The notes under the pieces: model-generated | The model's input: only the letters and a program-made list of their open reading frames with translations | Told to the model about the DNA's origin: nothing | The model's database searches: none | Program-made: the position numbers and the translations under genes | In this document: in pieces, positions 55,829-64,000 of the stretch | How positions within the stretch are numbered: position 1 is the stretch's first letter | How the letters are laid out: every line of letters begins with the position of its first letter | Origin: Methanomassiliicoccales archaeon PtaU1.Bin124 | Lineage (GTDB): Archaea > Thermoplasmatota > Thermoplasmata > Methanomassiliicoccales > UBA472 | Assembly: GCA_002067865.1 (NCBI GenBank) | Contig: MVRC01000015.1 | Coordinates: forward strand, 232,944-296,943 | Direction: 5' to 3' | Length of the DNA: 64,000 nucleotides

Positions 55829-57262
55829 TCACCGGAAATTGTCCAACGATTTCCGCATCACCAACGGCACATTCTCAATGACGTCGGTGGCCAACAGCCC
55901 ATAGGAACAATCATCGAAGGCCAGGTCGCCTGCGGCGCCGTTGGTGAAGGCTCCGATCCTGGCCGCATGGAATGGCGGGACCCCCTTGGCCAACAGGCCC
56001 GCACAGATCCCGGCCAGCACATCCCCGGTGCCACCCACGCTCATTCCCGGGTTCCCCGTCCTGTTCAGCCGTATCTCCTTACCGTCCGTGACGATGTCCA
56101 CCGCCCCCTTCAGCAGCACTGTGATCCCGGTCCTCTTCGCTAGTTCGCGGCATTGTTCCGCCCTGGAATCCAGGTCCGAGGCCAATTCCTCTCCTGTCAG
56201 CTTGAGGAACTCGCCTCCGTGCGGGGTCATGATGCCTGATTTTCCCTTAAGGAGGTCCAGGTTCCCTGATAGAGCGGCGAAGCTGTCCGCGTCGATGACT
56301 ATCGGGACATCGCACACCTTGACGAAGTTCCGCACCGATTCGAATGTCTGAGGGTCTCTCCCTACCCCCGATCCAATGAGGACAGAGTTCATATCCCGCA
56401 ACATCGCCCGGAGCCTTCCCAGGTCCCCCGGGCTCAGGATCGAACCAGGCAGCTTGTTCACGATCACATTGGGAGAATAACCGGAGATGGTATCGCTCAC
56501 AGAGGACGGTGCCGCGATGAACACGAGGTCAGCACCGATGCGGTATGCGCCCATCGCTGCCAGGAAGGGAGCCCCGGTGTACGGACCTCCTCCGATAACC
56601 AGAACGCGCCCGTTCTGCCCCTTGTGCGAGGTCTTCACAGGAATGGGATAATATGCATAGTCGCCTGGCCCGCAATAACGCGAGGCGTCCTCTGGTATGC
56701 CGATATCGTACACCATGACCTTACCGCTGTTCTTCTCGCTCATCCCCAACTTCATATCATGGAAGGAGACGGTTAGATTGGGCCTGACCACGTTGGCAGA
56801 GCCGAGTCCTGATGGAAGATCGACAGCCAACACCGGCACGCCCGATGAATTGATGGCCTTGATGATCGCAACGAACGGCTCCTTGGGCTCACCAGAAAAG
56901 CCGGTGCCTAGCAGCGCGTCCACCAGGAGGTCATATCCGCCCAGCTCCTGCCCCACCCATGCCTTTGTGATCTCCTGGACCTTCTCGTAGTTGTTCCAGG
57001 CAGCCTGCCCCTTGATATTGTCAGCGGACTTGGCCAGGATAACATCGACATCGTTCCTTTCGCGAAGGTACCGGGCGGCCACGAAACCATCGCCGCCATT
57101 GTTGCCGCAGCCACAGAGGACGGCGATCCTCTTACCCGTCCCGAACTCCCTCTCCAGAATGCTGGCGACCCCGAACCCTGCGTTCTCCATGAGCGTCTCC
57201 ACCGAGACTCCGAGGTATTCTGAGTTCGCGTCGAGAACGGCCATGTCCTTCGGGGTGAGCAT
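55829..57262 (-). CDS. nnr: Bifunctional NAD(P)H-hydrate epimerase/dehydratase
   Basis: Repairs damaged NAD(P)H hydrates. The N-terminal YjeF_N epimerase domain (about 1-205) has NAGFGVASI, GCGNNGGDGFVAARYL and VDALLGTGFSG. The C-terminal ADP-dependent dehydratase domain (about 215-477) has VIGGGPYTGAPFLAA, GSGVGRDP, TPHGGEFLKL and the loop NPGMSVGGTGDVLAG. At 477 residues it is a standard fused Nnr. It is divergent from the DUF211 gene. Confidence 0.94.
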   Translation of the reverse strand: MLTPKDMAVLDANSEYLGVSVETLMENAGFGVASILEREFGTGKRIAVLCGCGNNGGDGFVAARYLRERNDVDVILAKSADNIKGQAAWNNYEKVQEITKAWVGQELGGYDLLVDALLGTGFSGEPKEPFVAIIKAINSSGVPVLAVDLPSGLGSANVVRPNLTVSFHDMKLGMSEKNSGKVMVYDIGIPEDASRYCGPGDYAYYPIPVKTSHKGQNGRVLVIGGGPYTGAPFLAAMGAYRIGADLVFIAAPSSVSDTISGYSPNVIVNKLPGSILSPGDLGRLRAMLRDMNSVLIGSGVGRDPQTFESVRNFVKVCDVPIVIDADSFAALSGNLDLLKGKSGIMTPHGGEFLKLTGEELASDLDSRAEQCRELAKRTGITVLLKGAVDIVTDGKEIRLNRTGNPGMSVGGTGDVLAGICAGLLAKGVPPFHAARIGAFTNGAAGDLAFDDCSYGLLATDVIENVPLVMRKSLDNFR

Positions 57263-57358
57263 GATGATGAGAATCGATGGGATTGGATTAATAGCTATCT
57301 GGAAAGTGGTAAATTGAGGTAGTAATGCGGTCGGAGCATCGTCTAATTCCGGGTCGAA

Positions 57359-57371
57359 GCTTTTATTATTG
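57359..57371 (+). promoter_or_regulatory. TATA box of the DUF211 gene
   Basis: GCTTTTATTATTG lies 30-42 nt before the TTG start at 57401. Upstream, CTATTAATCC on the minus strand near 57285-57295 may serve nnr. Confidence 0.45.
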
Positions 57372-57400
57372 AAAATCTAATTGAACCCAAGGTTGGAAAA

Positions 57401-57691
57401 TTGACTGAGATCAAACGTTTAGTATTGGATGTATTGAAGCCGCATCACCCATCGATAATCGATCTGGCAAAGAAGCTCAGCATCGTCGAGGGCGTCTCCG
57501 GTGTCAACTGCTCCCTCGATGAGGTCGACCAGGAGACGGAGAGCATCAAGATAACCATCGAGGGGAACAACATCAACTGTGATGCCGTCGAAGAAGTGAT
57601 ATCCGAGTCTGGCGCCGTCATTCACTCTGTTGACAGCGTATCTGCAGGGAAGAAGCTCGTGGAAGAGGTAGAGACGCCTCAGGACCGCTGA
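57401..57691 (+). CDS. DUF211 family protein
   Basis: A 96-residue archaeal protein with the family pattern [48 protein letters not shown] and [15 protein letters not shown], a ferredoxin-like alpha/beta fold. Structures of DUF211 members form multimers with possible metal or ligand sites; no function is known to me. Translation starts at TTG 57401 behind AGGTTGG. Its 3' end overlaps srp19 on the other strand by 13 nt. Confidence 0.88.
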   Translation: MTEIKRLVLDVLKPHHPSIIDLAKKLSIVEGVSGVNCSLDEVDQETESIKITIEGNNINCDAVEEVISESGAVIHSVDSVSAGKKLVEEVETPQDR

Positions 57692-57972
57692 TTGCGGCGC
57701 AAGTGCTCGCCGACCTTTTTTATAAGCTGGCTCTTGGGGATCGCCCTCTCGACCAGCACCCGTCCCTTTTTCTCTGCCCAATTCCCTGGGAACGATTTGT
57801 CCGACTCTACCTTATAGTTAAGACCAAGGTGACGGACGGCGGCCACGATCTGCTCGACGGTCGGTGCCGGAACGGACATGGTCTTGCCAGCCTTGCGGCC
57901 GGCCAGTCGGGAACGGTTAGAATCAAAATACTCTGGCCATAGGACCCACGCCTTCTCTTCATCCCAGGCCAT
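57679..57972 (-). CDS. srp19: Signal recognition particle subunit SRP19
   Basis: SRP19 clamps helices 6 and 8 of 7S RNA so that SRP54 can bind. The 97 residues show [41 protein letters not shown] and [16 protein letters not shown], all typical. It lies downstream of S8e on the same strand. Confidence 0.94.
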   Translation of the reverse strand: MAWDEEKAWVLWPEYFDSNRSRLAGRKAGKTMSVPAPTVEQIVAAVRHLGLNYKVESDKSFPGNWAEKKGRVLVERAIPKSQLIKKVGEHLRRNQRS

Positions 57973-58004
57973 GATTACCCCACCTAGTGATGGTGGAAAG
58001 AGGT

Positions 58005-58388
58005 TTACTCTTTGACCAGGACGGCATTGACGCTGCCATCCTGACCGGGCCTCGAGGTGACCTTGGCCATACCTGCCTCGGTCTGGATTATGGCGCCCTT
58101 GTTGATGATGTTGCGCTGCACATAGTTCGGGTTGGCCGCGTTCTTCTTCACGGTCACGATCTTGCTGCGCGCCATCTTCATGGTCGCCGGGTCCACGACA
58201 TTGGCATAAGTGGCCTTCAGCATCCTGACCTTGACACCGCCACCGCGGGTCCTGATCATCTGCAGGCGCTCTACGCCGACGAGTGTGAGTGCAGGTTCGC
58301 TACCGATCTCGAACCTTCTTTTCTTCCTGTTCAGGCGGAGCCGTCCTCCAGACGGCTTCCTGCGGGACTTACCCTGCCACAGTGCCAT
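58005..58388 (-). CDS. rps8e: Small ribosomal subunit protein eS8
   Basis: A 127-residue archaeal S8e: [24 protein letters not shown] at the N-terminus, [12 protein letters not shown], and [21 protein letters not shown]. The start is ATG 58388; the longer upstream frame overlaps a promoter-like sequence (CTATTTATACACC on the minus strand near 58420) and is rejected. It is followed by srp19. Confidence 0.95.
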   Translation of the reverse strand: MALWQGKSRRKPSGGRLRLNRKKRRFEIGSEPALTLVGVERLQMIRTRGGGVKVRMLKATYANVVDPATMKMARSKIVTVKKNAANPNYVQRNIINKGAIIQTEAGMAKVTSRPGQDGSVNAVLVKE

Positions 58389-58434
58389 ATCTATCCTCTG
58401 CCACCTAATTGAAGAGGTGTATAAATAGGTTCCT

Positions 58435-59079
58435 TCAATCGACCACTCTGTCCAACAGTGTGGCCTCTGCCCTTTCAGCATCAATCTCGAGCAAGGCCGC
58501 GTAACCGTCCTTGGCCGCCCCCGGGTTGAGGAACAAGGTCCCACGCTCCCTCAAGCAACCCCTGGCCTCGTGGATATGGCCGGAGAGCAGGACCGATGGA
58601 TGGTACTTGTCCACGATCTGCTTTATGGCCTCGCTCCCTCCCCTCACTCCAGAGGTCGTGAGATCGAGGATGCCCATGGCCGGGCAGTGCATCATCATGA
58701 CCGCGCCAGGGGTCATTAGCTGGTCCAGTGTCTGGAATATCCGTTCCTCTGGAACTTCGTTGGGGGTCTTGAATATGGTAGGGTTCGATCCTCCATATCC
58801 GATCCAATCTCTGTCCGCCAGCCTGATCCTGCGCTGGTGAAGGCAGATGGAGCTGCGCTCGATATGGGTGAGCGTCAAGAGCGGGTCGCAGTTGCCAGGT
58901 ATGGCGTACACCTTTCCGGGCAAGGACCGTAGGAACTCCCCGGCCCATTCAGGCGGGCCAAAGTGCGTGATATCGCCCAGCACCAGGATGCCGTCCACTG
59001 CATGGTCGCCGGCCAGTCTTGCGGCCCATGTTCCCACCTTGTCCCTCATATGGACATCGGACAGCACCAGGAATCTCAT
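58435..59079 (-). CDS. Metallophosphoesterase
   Basis: A 214-residue calcineurin-like phosphoesterase: [52 protein letters not shown] and [10 protein letters not shown]. The GNCD variant of the GNH[D/E] motif places Cys where His is usual, as in some archaeal YfcE-like members. The substrate is unknown. This is the third such gene within 6 kb. Confidence 0.85.
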   Translation of the reverse strand: MRFLVLSDVHMRDKVGTWAARLAGDHAVDGILVLGDITHFGPPEWAGEFLRSLPGKVYAIPGNCDPLLTLTHIERSSICLHQRRIRLADRDWIGYGGSNPTIFKTPNEVPEERIFQTLDQLMTPGAVMMMHCPAMGILDLTTSGVRGGSEAIKQIVDKYHPSVLLSGHIHEARGCLRERGTLFLNPGAAKDGYAALLEIDAERAEATLLDRVVD

Positions 59080-59115
59080 GTCATCATCTTGATGGCCTCT
59101 TGAAACAAAAAGGTT

Positions 59116-60033
59116 TCACAGCCATAGGTTCCCATATGCTAGCAGATGACCGAGGAGAAAGCCCACTATCGCCCCCCCGTTGAGGAACGGTAGACCCGCC
59201 TGCGGCCTGCCGGAGGAGACTGCCCTCATGAGCAATGCAAAGCCTACGAAAGCGCCGGCCAGAGTGAAGGCGGCCGTGATCAATGCGGGGACAGTGTAGA
59301 TCAGGACCGAGCCGCTTTCCGAAAGGAACACCGCCGCCGAGACGACCAGGATGCCCGGTATGACCGCATCACCCACGCCCATCATCATTGCCCCGCGGCT
59401 CCCATCCTTCTCCCTGTCCTTCAGATCGAGATCGTCCAGTTCCTTCATGTCAAATTTCCGGCCGGTCGGGATGACGAAGAGGATGGGCAAGCGCAGCTTG
59501 GTCGCGCCCTCCGCTAGGGCCAGCATATGCTTCGTCTTGTAGACGGAGATGGCATCGTATATGGCTAAGATGGACAGCAGGAGCAAGGCCGGGATGATGC
59601 CCAGCGAGACCCCCAAGATCGCCGCCGCCCCGACCCCGACCAGGAATCCCACGATATCGATGGTGTACCACTGGGGGTCCTTGTAGAGGAGGAACGTCAG
59701 ACCTAGGGCGACCGCGGTGGGGACGAGCTCGATGAGGTTCTCGTCAGATGTGAAGGTCAGCAGGAGCGGCAGGAATATGGCGTAGATGGTGAAGAACACG
59801 GCGAAGAGGAAGAGCAGCCGCAGCGCCCAGTCTCCTCCATACCTGAGCAAAAGGAGCATGAATCCGGTCATGAGCACCATGAGGACGACATAGAGCAGCG
59901 GGTTCACCGGACTCGACGGGTCCTGGAATGCCTGGAACTGCAGGTTGTACAGGATGGGTGCAAGTAACAACGCGGCCATCTGCACCGCGAAGAATATCGC
60001 AAAGACCGCCAGATATTGTGTCCTGGTGCGCAC
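59116..60033 (-). CDS. Presenilin-like (A22) intramembrane aspartyl protease
   Basis: A 305-residue membrane protein with nine hydrophobic segments. The catalytic pair is Asp160 in AIYDAISVYKTKHM (YD motif) and Asp222 in GVGDAVIPG (GxGD motif). The third motif, PAL in presenilins, appears as AGLPFLNGG near 279-287. This matches the archaeal presenilin/signal-peptide-peptidase homologs (Pfam SPP_2). A hydrophilic loop at about 190-215 (KFDMKELDDLDLKDREKDG) lies between the two catalytic helices. Natural substrates in archaea are unknown. Confidence 0.85.
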   Translation of the reverse strand: MRTRTQYLAVFAIFFAVQMAALLLAPILYNLQFQAFQDPSSPVNPLLYVVLMVLMTGFMLLLLRYGGDWALRLLFLFAVFFTIYAIFLPLLLTFTSDENLIELVPTAVALGLTFLLYKDPQWYTIDIVGFLVGVGAAAILGVSLGIIPALLLLSILAIYDAISVYKTKHMLALAEGATKLRLPILFVIPTGRKFDMKELDDLDLKDREKDGSRGAMMMGVGDAVIPGILVVSAAVFLSESGSVLIYTVPALITAAFTLAGAFVGFALLMRAVSSGRPQAGLPFLNGGAIVGFLLGHLLAYGNLWL

Positions 60034-60146
60034 GTCTTGCCAACACCTCCCCCCGTAGATAATGTTTCCCCGTTCTGACGGCCATCAGGCTCTGCCTCCG
60101 TCCGATCTTACCCAATTGTTCATATCCCTGCGGTAGGAATCATAAC

Positions 60147-60659
60147 ATGATGGCAGAGGTAAAGGACATAGTGGCCAAGAGGCTGGAGAGGGCCAAGGAC
60201 CTCCCCGAGATCTTCGAGCTGGTGAAGGATACGGTGCGTTCCACCTTAGGAATCTCCCGAGGCGGGCTCATGCTGGGCCTTGCAGACCTGGGCGGAGGAA
60301 GGGACCAATGGATAGGAGGCCTATATCCAGTGGCGAGCAACGTCATCGTGATGAACAAGCGGCCATTGCAGATCATCAAGGTTACCAAGCCCGAGCTCTA
60401 CAAGTCCTATGTCTACCACGTCCTGCTGCATGAGTACATCCACTCGTTGGGCGTGATGGACGAGGCGGAAACAAGGCGGAAGGCCTTCGAGGTGAGCAAG
60501 GCCATGTTCGGCAAGGGGCATGTGGCGACGGCCATAGCGGAGGACATATCGTCCATTCTCCCCTTCGTGACATACCCTGGCCAGATGCCCATGCCTGAAG
60601 GCGTGGAGATGGAGCTGGTGAAGAACTTCGATTATTCCAGCACCAGTTACATAGGCTGA
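60147..60659 (+). CDS. Putative zinc metalloprotease (HEYIH)
   Basis: A 170-residue soluble protein with the zincin motif LLHEYIHSLG at about 93-102 and a possible third ligand in the following helix. The N-terminal half has a Gly-rich block GISRGGLMLGLADLGGG. I do not recognise a named family. No signal peptide or membrane segment is visible, so it would act in the cytoplasm. ATG 60147 is followed at once by ATG 60150; either may be used. It is divergent from the presenilin-like gene. Confidence 0.7.
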   Translation: MMAEVKDIVAKRLERAKDLPEIFELVKDTVRSTLGISRGGLMLGLADLGGGRDQWIGGLYPVASNVIVMNKRPLQIIKVTKPELYKSYVYHVLLHEYIHSLGVMDEAETRRKAFEVSKAMFGKGHVATAIAEDISSILPFVTYPGQMPMPEGVEMELVKNFDYSSTSYIG

Positions 60660-60732
60660 GCGTTCGGCCTGCCAATCCTTTTATCCTTTTCATCAGCCAT
60701 CTTGAATCCCGAAACCAGATTCTGGATGGAAG

Positions 60733-61398
60733 ATGAACCCGATCGACTTGCTTCGGAATCCCTGGAGAGCACTCTCCAGGGTCGAGAAAAAAGTTCCCGA
60801 ATCCGCCACACTGATACCAAGGGTGGGCACCGATGTTCAAGGGGACATCAAAGATTTCTCACCCGCGAAGATCGACAGTCTCCCCGTCAAGATACGATTC
60901 CGAGGCCATGCGGGAGATCTTGGCCATCTATCGGTCGGATACCTTCGCATATCCGGTTCGGACGATAGGAAATATTCTCGGGCAGGTATCAAGCTCAAAC
61001 TGGATCATGTGGAATTCTACAAGGACCGGGGTGTGACCAGGATCGCCTTGGCGACCGCCTGGAAACCTCTCGACGCTTCGATCGGGGTCGGCCACTATTA
61101 TGTCGAGTTCGATGTCTGGACCAGCCCCAGATGGAATCGGGTGGTTCGCATGGTCCGTTACAACTGCTATGACCCTCAGGGGAAGGCGGCCCCGACCATG
61201 CCCACCATCGAGCTGAAGATCGCCCAAATACGTGTCGGCCAGACGTACGAGTTCCTGATACCGTTCGGACAGACCTTCCACGAGGTGTTCCCTGATGCCG
61301 AAGCGGTGCTGGACGATGTCTACCTGGTGCTGAACAAGCAGGACCGGAGATCCGATTTCCTCATAGAGATGGAACTGGGATCGATCACATTGGACTGA
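60733..61398 (+). CDS. Protein of unknown function, beta-rich
   Basis: A 221-residue protein of mixed charge with many alternating hydrophobic stretches (KIRFRGHAG, RIALATAWKPL, HYYVEFDVWTS, YEFLIPFGQTF), suggesting a beta-sandwich. There is no signal peptide, membrane helix or cysteine cluster (one Cys), and I recognise no motif. TTTTATCCTTTT near 60678-60689 may be its promoter. It stands alone between the metalloprotease and aIF2-beta. Codon usage resembles its neighbours, so it is probably a real gene. Confidence 0.65.
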   Translation: MNPIDLLRNPWRALSRVEKKVPESATLIPRVGTDVQGDIKDFSPAKIDSLPVKIRFRGHAGDLGHLSVGYLRISGSDDRKYSRAGIKLKLDHVEFYKDRGVTRIALATAWKPLDASIGVGHYYVEFDVWTSPRWNRVVRMVRYNCYDPQGKAAPTMPTIELKIAQIRVGQTYEFLIPFGQTFHEVFPDAEAVLDDVYLVLNKQDRRSDFLIEMELGSITLD

Positions 61399-61437
61399 AA
61401 ATAGGAAAGGGATGGCCAGTCAGGGCCATTAAGAGAT

Positions 61438-62052
61438 TCAACTGATCTTCTGGGCGAAGGCGACGTTTCCGGAGACCTTGGTGATCTTCACCTTCACCTT
61501 GCTGCCCTTGACGGTGCCAGGGACATAGATGATATAATCGCCGACGCGGGCCACACCATCCCCTTTCTTGCCGACGTCGTCGATCTGGAGATCGACCTCG
61601 ATACCCTCCTTGAGCGTCTCCTTCTCCTGCACCTTGGTGGACTTCTTCACGTTCACCGGGCGATGAGCACCGCAGGCCTCGCACTCCAGGATAAGCGTCC
61701 TGCCCTCTTTGTTGATGTGCGTGTCTGGCCTGCCGCACTCCGAACATAGGACGAACGTATCGATGTAGGTGTTGATGCGATCAGCGATCTGCTGCGGGGA
61801 CAGCCTGGCCTTGAAGATGACCCTCTGCCCCTCCATGACGCCTGGGGTACCTAGCTCTTTCAGGAGGTACTGAAGCAGGTGGTCCGGCTCCCTCCTTAGG
61901 GCGTCGACGATGGCTCCGAAGTTACGCACCACCGTGGTCTTGCCCTCCTGGAAAACGTCCGGCTCCGGGACGGTGAACCTTTCGTGCTTCTCGATGGTCT
62001 CCGGAAGCTGGGCCTTGGCCCTGTCGAGCAATGAGAGATAATCGTCAGCCAT
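61438..62052 (-). CDS. Translation initiation factor aIF2 subunit beta with C-terminal TRAM domain
   Basis: The beta subunit of the trimeric factor delivering Met-tRNAi. Residues 1-140 are the normal aIF2-beta: NFGAIVDALRREPDHLLQYLLKELGT-type core and the zinc ribbon CSECGRPDT...CEACGAHR. An added TRAM domain (about 145-204; GIEVDLQIDDVGKKGDGVARVGDYIIYVPG) binds RNA. Such fusions are known in several methanogens and halophiles. The start is ATG 62052; the frame is open to 62070. Confidence 0.93.
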   Translation of the reverse strand: MADDYLSLLDRAKAQLPETIEKHERFTVPEPDVFQEGKTTVVRNFGAIVDALRREPDHLLQYLLKELGTPGVMEGQRVIFKARLSPQQIADRINTYIDTFVLCSECGRPDTHINKEGRTLILECEACGAHRPVNVKKSTKVQEKETLKEGIEVDLQIDDVGKKGDGVARVGDYIIYVPGTVKGSKVKVKITKVSGNVAFAQKIS

Positions 62053-62120
62053 AATGATCAAGGCTCCCAAGCTGCACCCGGAATATAAACCTTGCTGAAT
62101 TCAGCCATGGTCCAGTCACC

Positions 62121-63725
62121 TCACTCGAACTTTTTCCGGATTGCCGCCTTGACCAGCCCCAAATGCAGCGGCGAAGGCTTGTTGGGCCGGGACTTGAACT
62201 CCGGGTGGAATTGGGCCGCCACATAGTATGGATGGCCTTCCAGTTCTCCGATCTCCATCTTCACTCCATCAGCGGACCTACCTGTGAACAGCCAGCCGTT
62301 CTTCTCGAACTCCTCGATATACCTAGGGTTCACTTCGAACCTGTGCCTGTGCCTCTCCATGATCAGTGCGGAACCGTACAGACGATAGGCCTTGCTTCCC
62401 TCGGTCACCACCACTGGCTGGGCACCGAGGCGCATGGTCGCACCTTTCTTGGTGACGTTCTTCTGCTCTGGTAGGAGATCGACCACGGGATGTGATGTCT
62501 GCGGCTCGAATTCGGTGCTGTTAGCATCGGTCATACAAAGCACATCCCTGGCGAATTCGATCGTGGCGATCTGGAATCCCAGACATACTCCGAGGAATGG
62601 GACCTTGTTCTCCCTAGCATACCGGGCTGTCATGATCTTGCCCTCGATGCCCCTGGTTCCGAATCCGCCGGGTATCAGGATGGCGTCGCACTTCATCAGC
62701 TCCTCCGTGGGTCCGAACTGCTGCACGACCTCCGAATCCACGAAGACGATCTCCACCTTGGTCCCCGCTTCTGCGCCGGCGTGATGGAATGCCTCCAGAT
62801 GACTGATGTAGGAATCTGCCAGATGGGTATACTTACCGACCAGGGCGATCTTCACGCTCTTGGTCGGGTTGACTATCCTATGAGCAAAGTCGCTCCACTC
62901 CACCAGGTCCGGGCGCTTTGCCTCCAGACTCAGCCTGGAAATGATGTAATCGGTGATGCCCTGATCATTGAGGATCATCGGGACCTCATAGATCGACCTG
63001 GCATCCGGGCATGAAACGACCGCCTCTATCGGAACATCGCAGAACAACGATATCTTCTTCTTGATCGACTCTTCCAGTGGCTCCTTCGCCCTGGCCACGA
63101 TGATGTCCGGCTGGATGCCGATAGCCCTGAGTTCCTTCACCGAGTGCTGGGTGGGCTTGGTCTTCTGCTCCCCCACCGTGCCCATGATCGGCACCAGCGT
63201 GGTATGCACAAAGATGCAGTTCTTCCCCTTGCCCATCTCCATGTTCATCTCGCGGACGGCCTCCAAGAACGGCATCGATTCGATGTCACCGACCGTTCCT
63301 CCCAGTTCGACGATGCAAACATCAGCTCCGGTGGCCTCGGCCACGTTGATGATGTGGGATTTGATCTCATTGGTGATATGCGGGATGATCTGGACGGTCT
63401 TGCCCAGGTACTCCCCCTGCCTCTCCTTCTCGATCACGGCCCGATAGACCTTTCCGGTGGTGATGTTGTGGTTGCTGGTAACACTGATGTCCAGGAACCT
63501 TTCATAGTTTCCAAGGTCAAGGTCCACTTCGCCACCATCGTCGAGCACGAACACCTCACCATGCTCGAACGGGTTCATCGTCCCTGCGTCGATGTTCAGG
63601 TAAGGGTCGATCTTGATCGCCGTGACCTTAATGCCCCTCGACTTCAGAAGACGGCCGATGGAGGAACTGGTTATGCCCTTTCCCAATCCAGAAATAACTC
63701 CGCCCGTGACAAAAATATACTTCAT
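62121..63725 (-). CDS. pyrG: CTP synthase
   Basis: Converts UTP to CTP with glutamine or ammonia (EC 6.3.4.2). The synthetase domain (1-270) has [21 protein letters not shown] with the P-loop, [23 protein letters not shown] and [12 protein letters not shown]. The class I glutaminase domain (about 290-534) has IPGGFGTRG, the nucleophile in GVCLGFQ, and the His/Glu pair in QFHPEF. At 534 residues it has standard length. ATG 63725 is the family start. It lies between aIF2-beta and the 16S rRNA gene on the same strand. Confidence 0.96.
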   Translation of the reverse strand: MKYIFVTGGVISGLGKGITSSSIGRLLKSRGIKVTAIKIDPYLNIDAGTMNPFEHGEVFVLDDGGEVDLDLGNYERFLDISVTSNHNITTGKVYRAVIEKERQGEYLGKTVQIIPHITNEIKSHIINVAEATGADVCIVELGGTVGDIESMPFLEAVREMNMEMGKGKNCIFVHTTLVPIMGTVGEQKTKPTQHSVKELRAIGIQPDIIVARAKEPLEESIKKKISLFCDVPIEAVVSCPDARSIYEVPMILNDQGITDYIISRLSLEAKRPDLVEWSDFAHRIVNPTKSVKIALVGKYTHLADSYISHLEAFHHAGAEAGTKVEIVFVDSEVVQQFGPTEELMKCDAILIPGGFGTRGIEGKIMTARYARENKVPFLGVCLGFQIATIEFARDVLCMTDANSTEFEPQTSHPVVDLLPEQKNVTKKGATMRLGAQPVVVTEGSKAYRLYGSALIMERHRHRFEVNPRYIEEFEKNGWLFTGRSADGVKMEIGELEGHPYYVAAQFHPEFKSRPNKPSPLHLGLVKAAIRKKFE

Positions 63726-63928
63726 GCATTCACGGGAATGGGCCATAATCTGGAACAATATTTAGAATTTATGGATGCAGCCTCAATGATTCATCATGAG
63801 CTAAAGCTGAACAGTGGAAAAAATGAAAATTTGTGAACGAAAGACGATCGATGTTCTTTGGTGCTTGGTAACCCTACCGGAATTGGTGGGGGAAACACTC
63901 GAAATGCCATCGGTGTTTCCCCTTGCGT
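63726..63928 (-). other. Spacer between 16S rRNA and pyrG
   Basis: About 200 nt with no tRNA-Ala, no 23S start and no credible ORF. It contains the hairpin at 63889-63922 next to the 16S end and, toward pyrG, AT-rich sequence (AAATATTGTTCC on the minus strand near 63750-63765) that may be the pyrG promoter. Confidence 0.5.
63889..63922 (-). terminator. Perfect 10-bp hairpin 6 nt behind the 16S 3' end
   Basis: GGGGAAACAC (63889-63898) and GTGTTTCCCC (63913-63922) pair perfectly around a 14-nt loop in the minus-strand transcript. It may be a processing or termination structure of the 16S precursor. Confidence 0.5.
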
Positions 63929-64000
63929 AGGAGGTGATCCATCTGCAGGTTCCCCTACAGATACCTTGTTACGACTTAACCCTCCTTGCTGAATCTCAGT
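63929..64000 (-). rRNA. 3' end of 16S ribosomal RNA (partial)
   Basis: The minus strand shows the universal 16S 3' end: GTCGTAACAAGGTA (helix 44/45 region), then the terminal helix GTAGGGGAACCTGC, and finally GGATCACCTCCT, the anti-Shine-Dalgarno sequence. The gene continues beyond the window. No 23S rRNA or tRNA follows it; CTP synthase is the next gene. Confidence 0.97.

Noticed and set aside
63726..63928. Search for a tRNA-Ala between 16S and pyrG
   Set aside because: No acceptor stem, T-arm consensus (GGTTCGAATC-like) or cloverleaf could be found on either strand.
1..64000. CRISPR arrays, insertion sequences and phage-type genes
   Set aside because: No regularly spaced repeats, transposase, integrase or terminal inverted repeats were seen; the window looks like stable core chromosome.

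Overview
The window is a stretch of GC-rich euryarchaeal chromosome. The gene set points to a hydrogen-dependent methylotrophic methanogen of the Thermoplasmata, most likely Methanomassiliicoccales. The evidence is an hdrA-mvhDGA cluster (electron-bifurcating heterodisulfide reductase / [NiFe]-hydrogenase), archaeosine (RaSEA) and geranylgeranyl-lipid genes, a 16S rRNA gene with no tRNA-Ala or 23S directly behind it, and archaeal promoters (TATA about 25 nt before the transcript start) combined with strong GAGGTGA/GGAGG ribosome binding sites. The 16S 3' end (63929-63940) carries the matching anti-Shine-Dalgarno sequence. The assignment to an order is inference from gene content; no search was run.

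Layout. 1-7.7 kb: purine salvage (adenine deaminase, two phosphoribosyltransferases), a Rieske protein, an ABC-2 exporter and a TctA-like permease. 7.7-12.3 kb: a possible DNA-damage-tolerance island made of a B-family polymerase with a degenerate proofreading domain, a small partner protein, a DUF1059 protein, a RadA-like protein without a Walker A motif and with a clamp-binding-like tail, and a divergent beta-CASP nuclease. 12.8-28.4 kb: one long leftward ribosomal superoperon from L3 to SecY, continuing through DUF106, cytidylate kinase and Cbf5/TruB, with a structured leader upstream of L3. 28.7-39.2 kb: RaSEA, a flavin disulfide reductase, an aldehyde dehydrogenase, two geranylgeranyl reductase paralogs, glutamine synthetase and TyrRS. 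39.2-47.3 kb: the conserved archaeal exosome/proteasome superoperon (psmA, SBDS, rrp4, rrp41, rrp42, L37ae, rpoP, pcc1, prefoldin beta, DHH), with RNase P Pop5, FtsZ and a multi-zinc-ribbon protein upstream. 47.3-53.8 kb: the hdrA-mvhDGA energy operon. 53.8-63.7 kb: three metallophosphoesterases, an RNase III-like protein, Nnr, SRP19, S8e, a presenilin-like protease, aIF2-beta and CTP synthase. The window ends in the 3' end of 16S rRNA on the minus strand.

Most genes are packed head to tail, with 4-nt start/stop overlaps inside operons and short overlaps of convergent stops. Real intergenic space exists only upstream of L3, between glnA and tyrS, upstream of hdrA, and between pyrG and 16S. 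These places hold most of the regulatory candidates. The two parts that most deserve follow-up are the polymerase/RadA-like/nuclease island and the structured leaders of the L3 and hdrA operons. Two genes (rpoP and the second geranylgeranyl reductase) show no ordinary start codon where the family alignment expects one.
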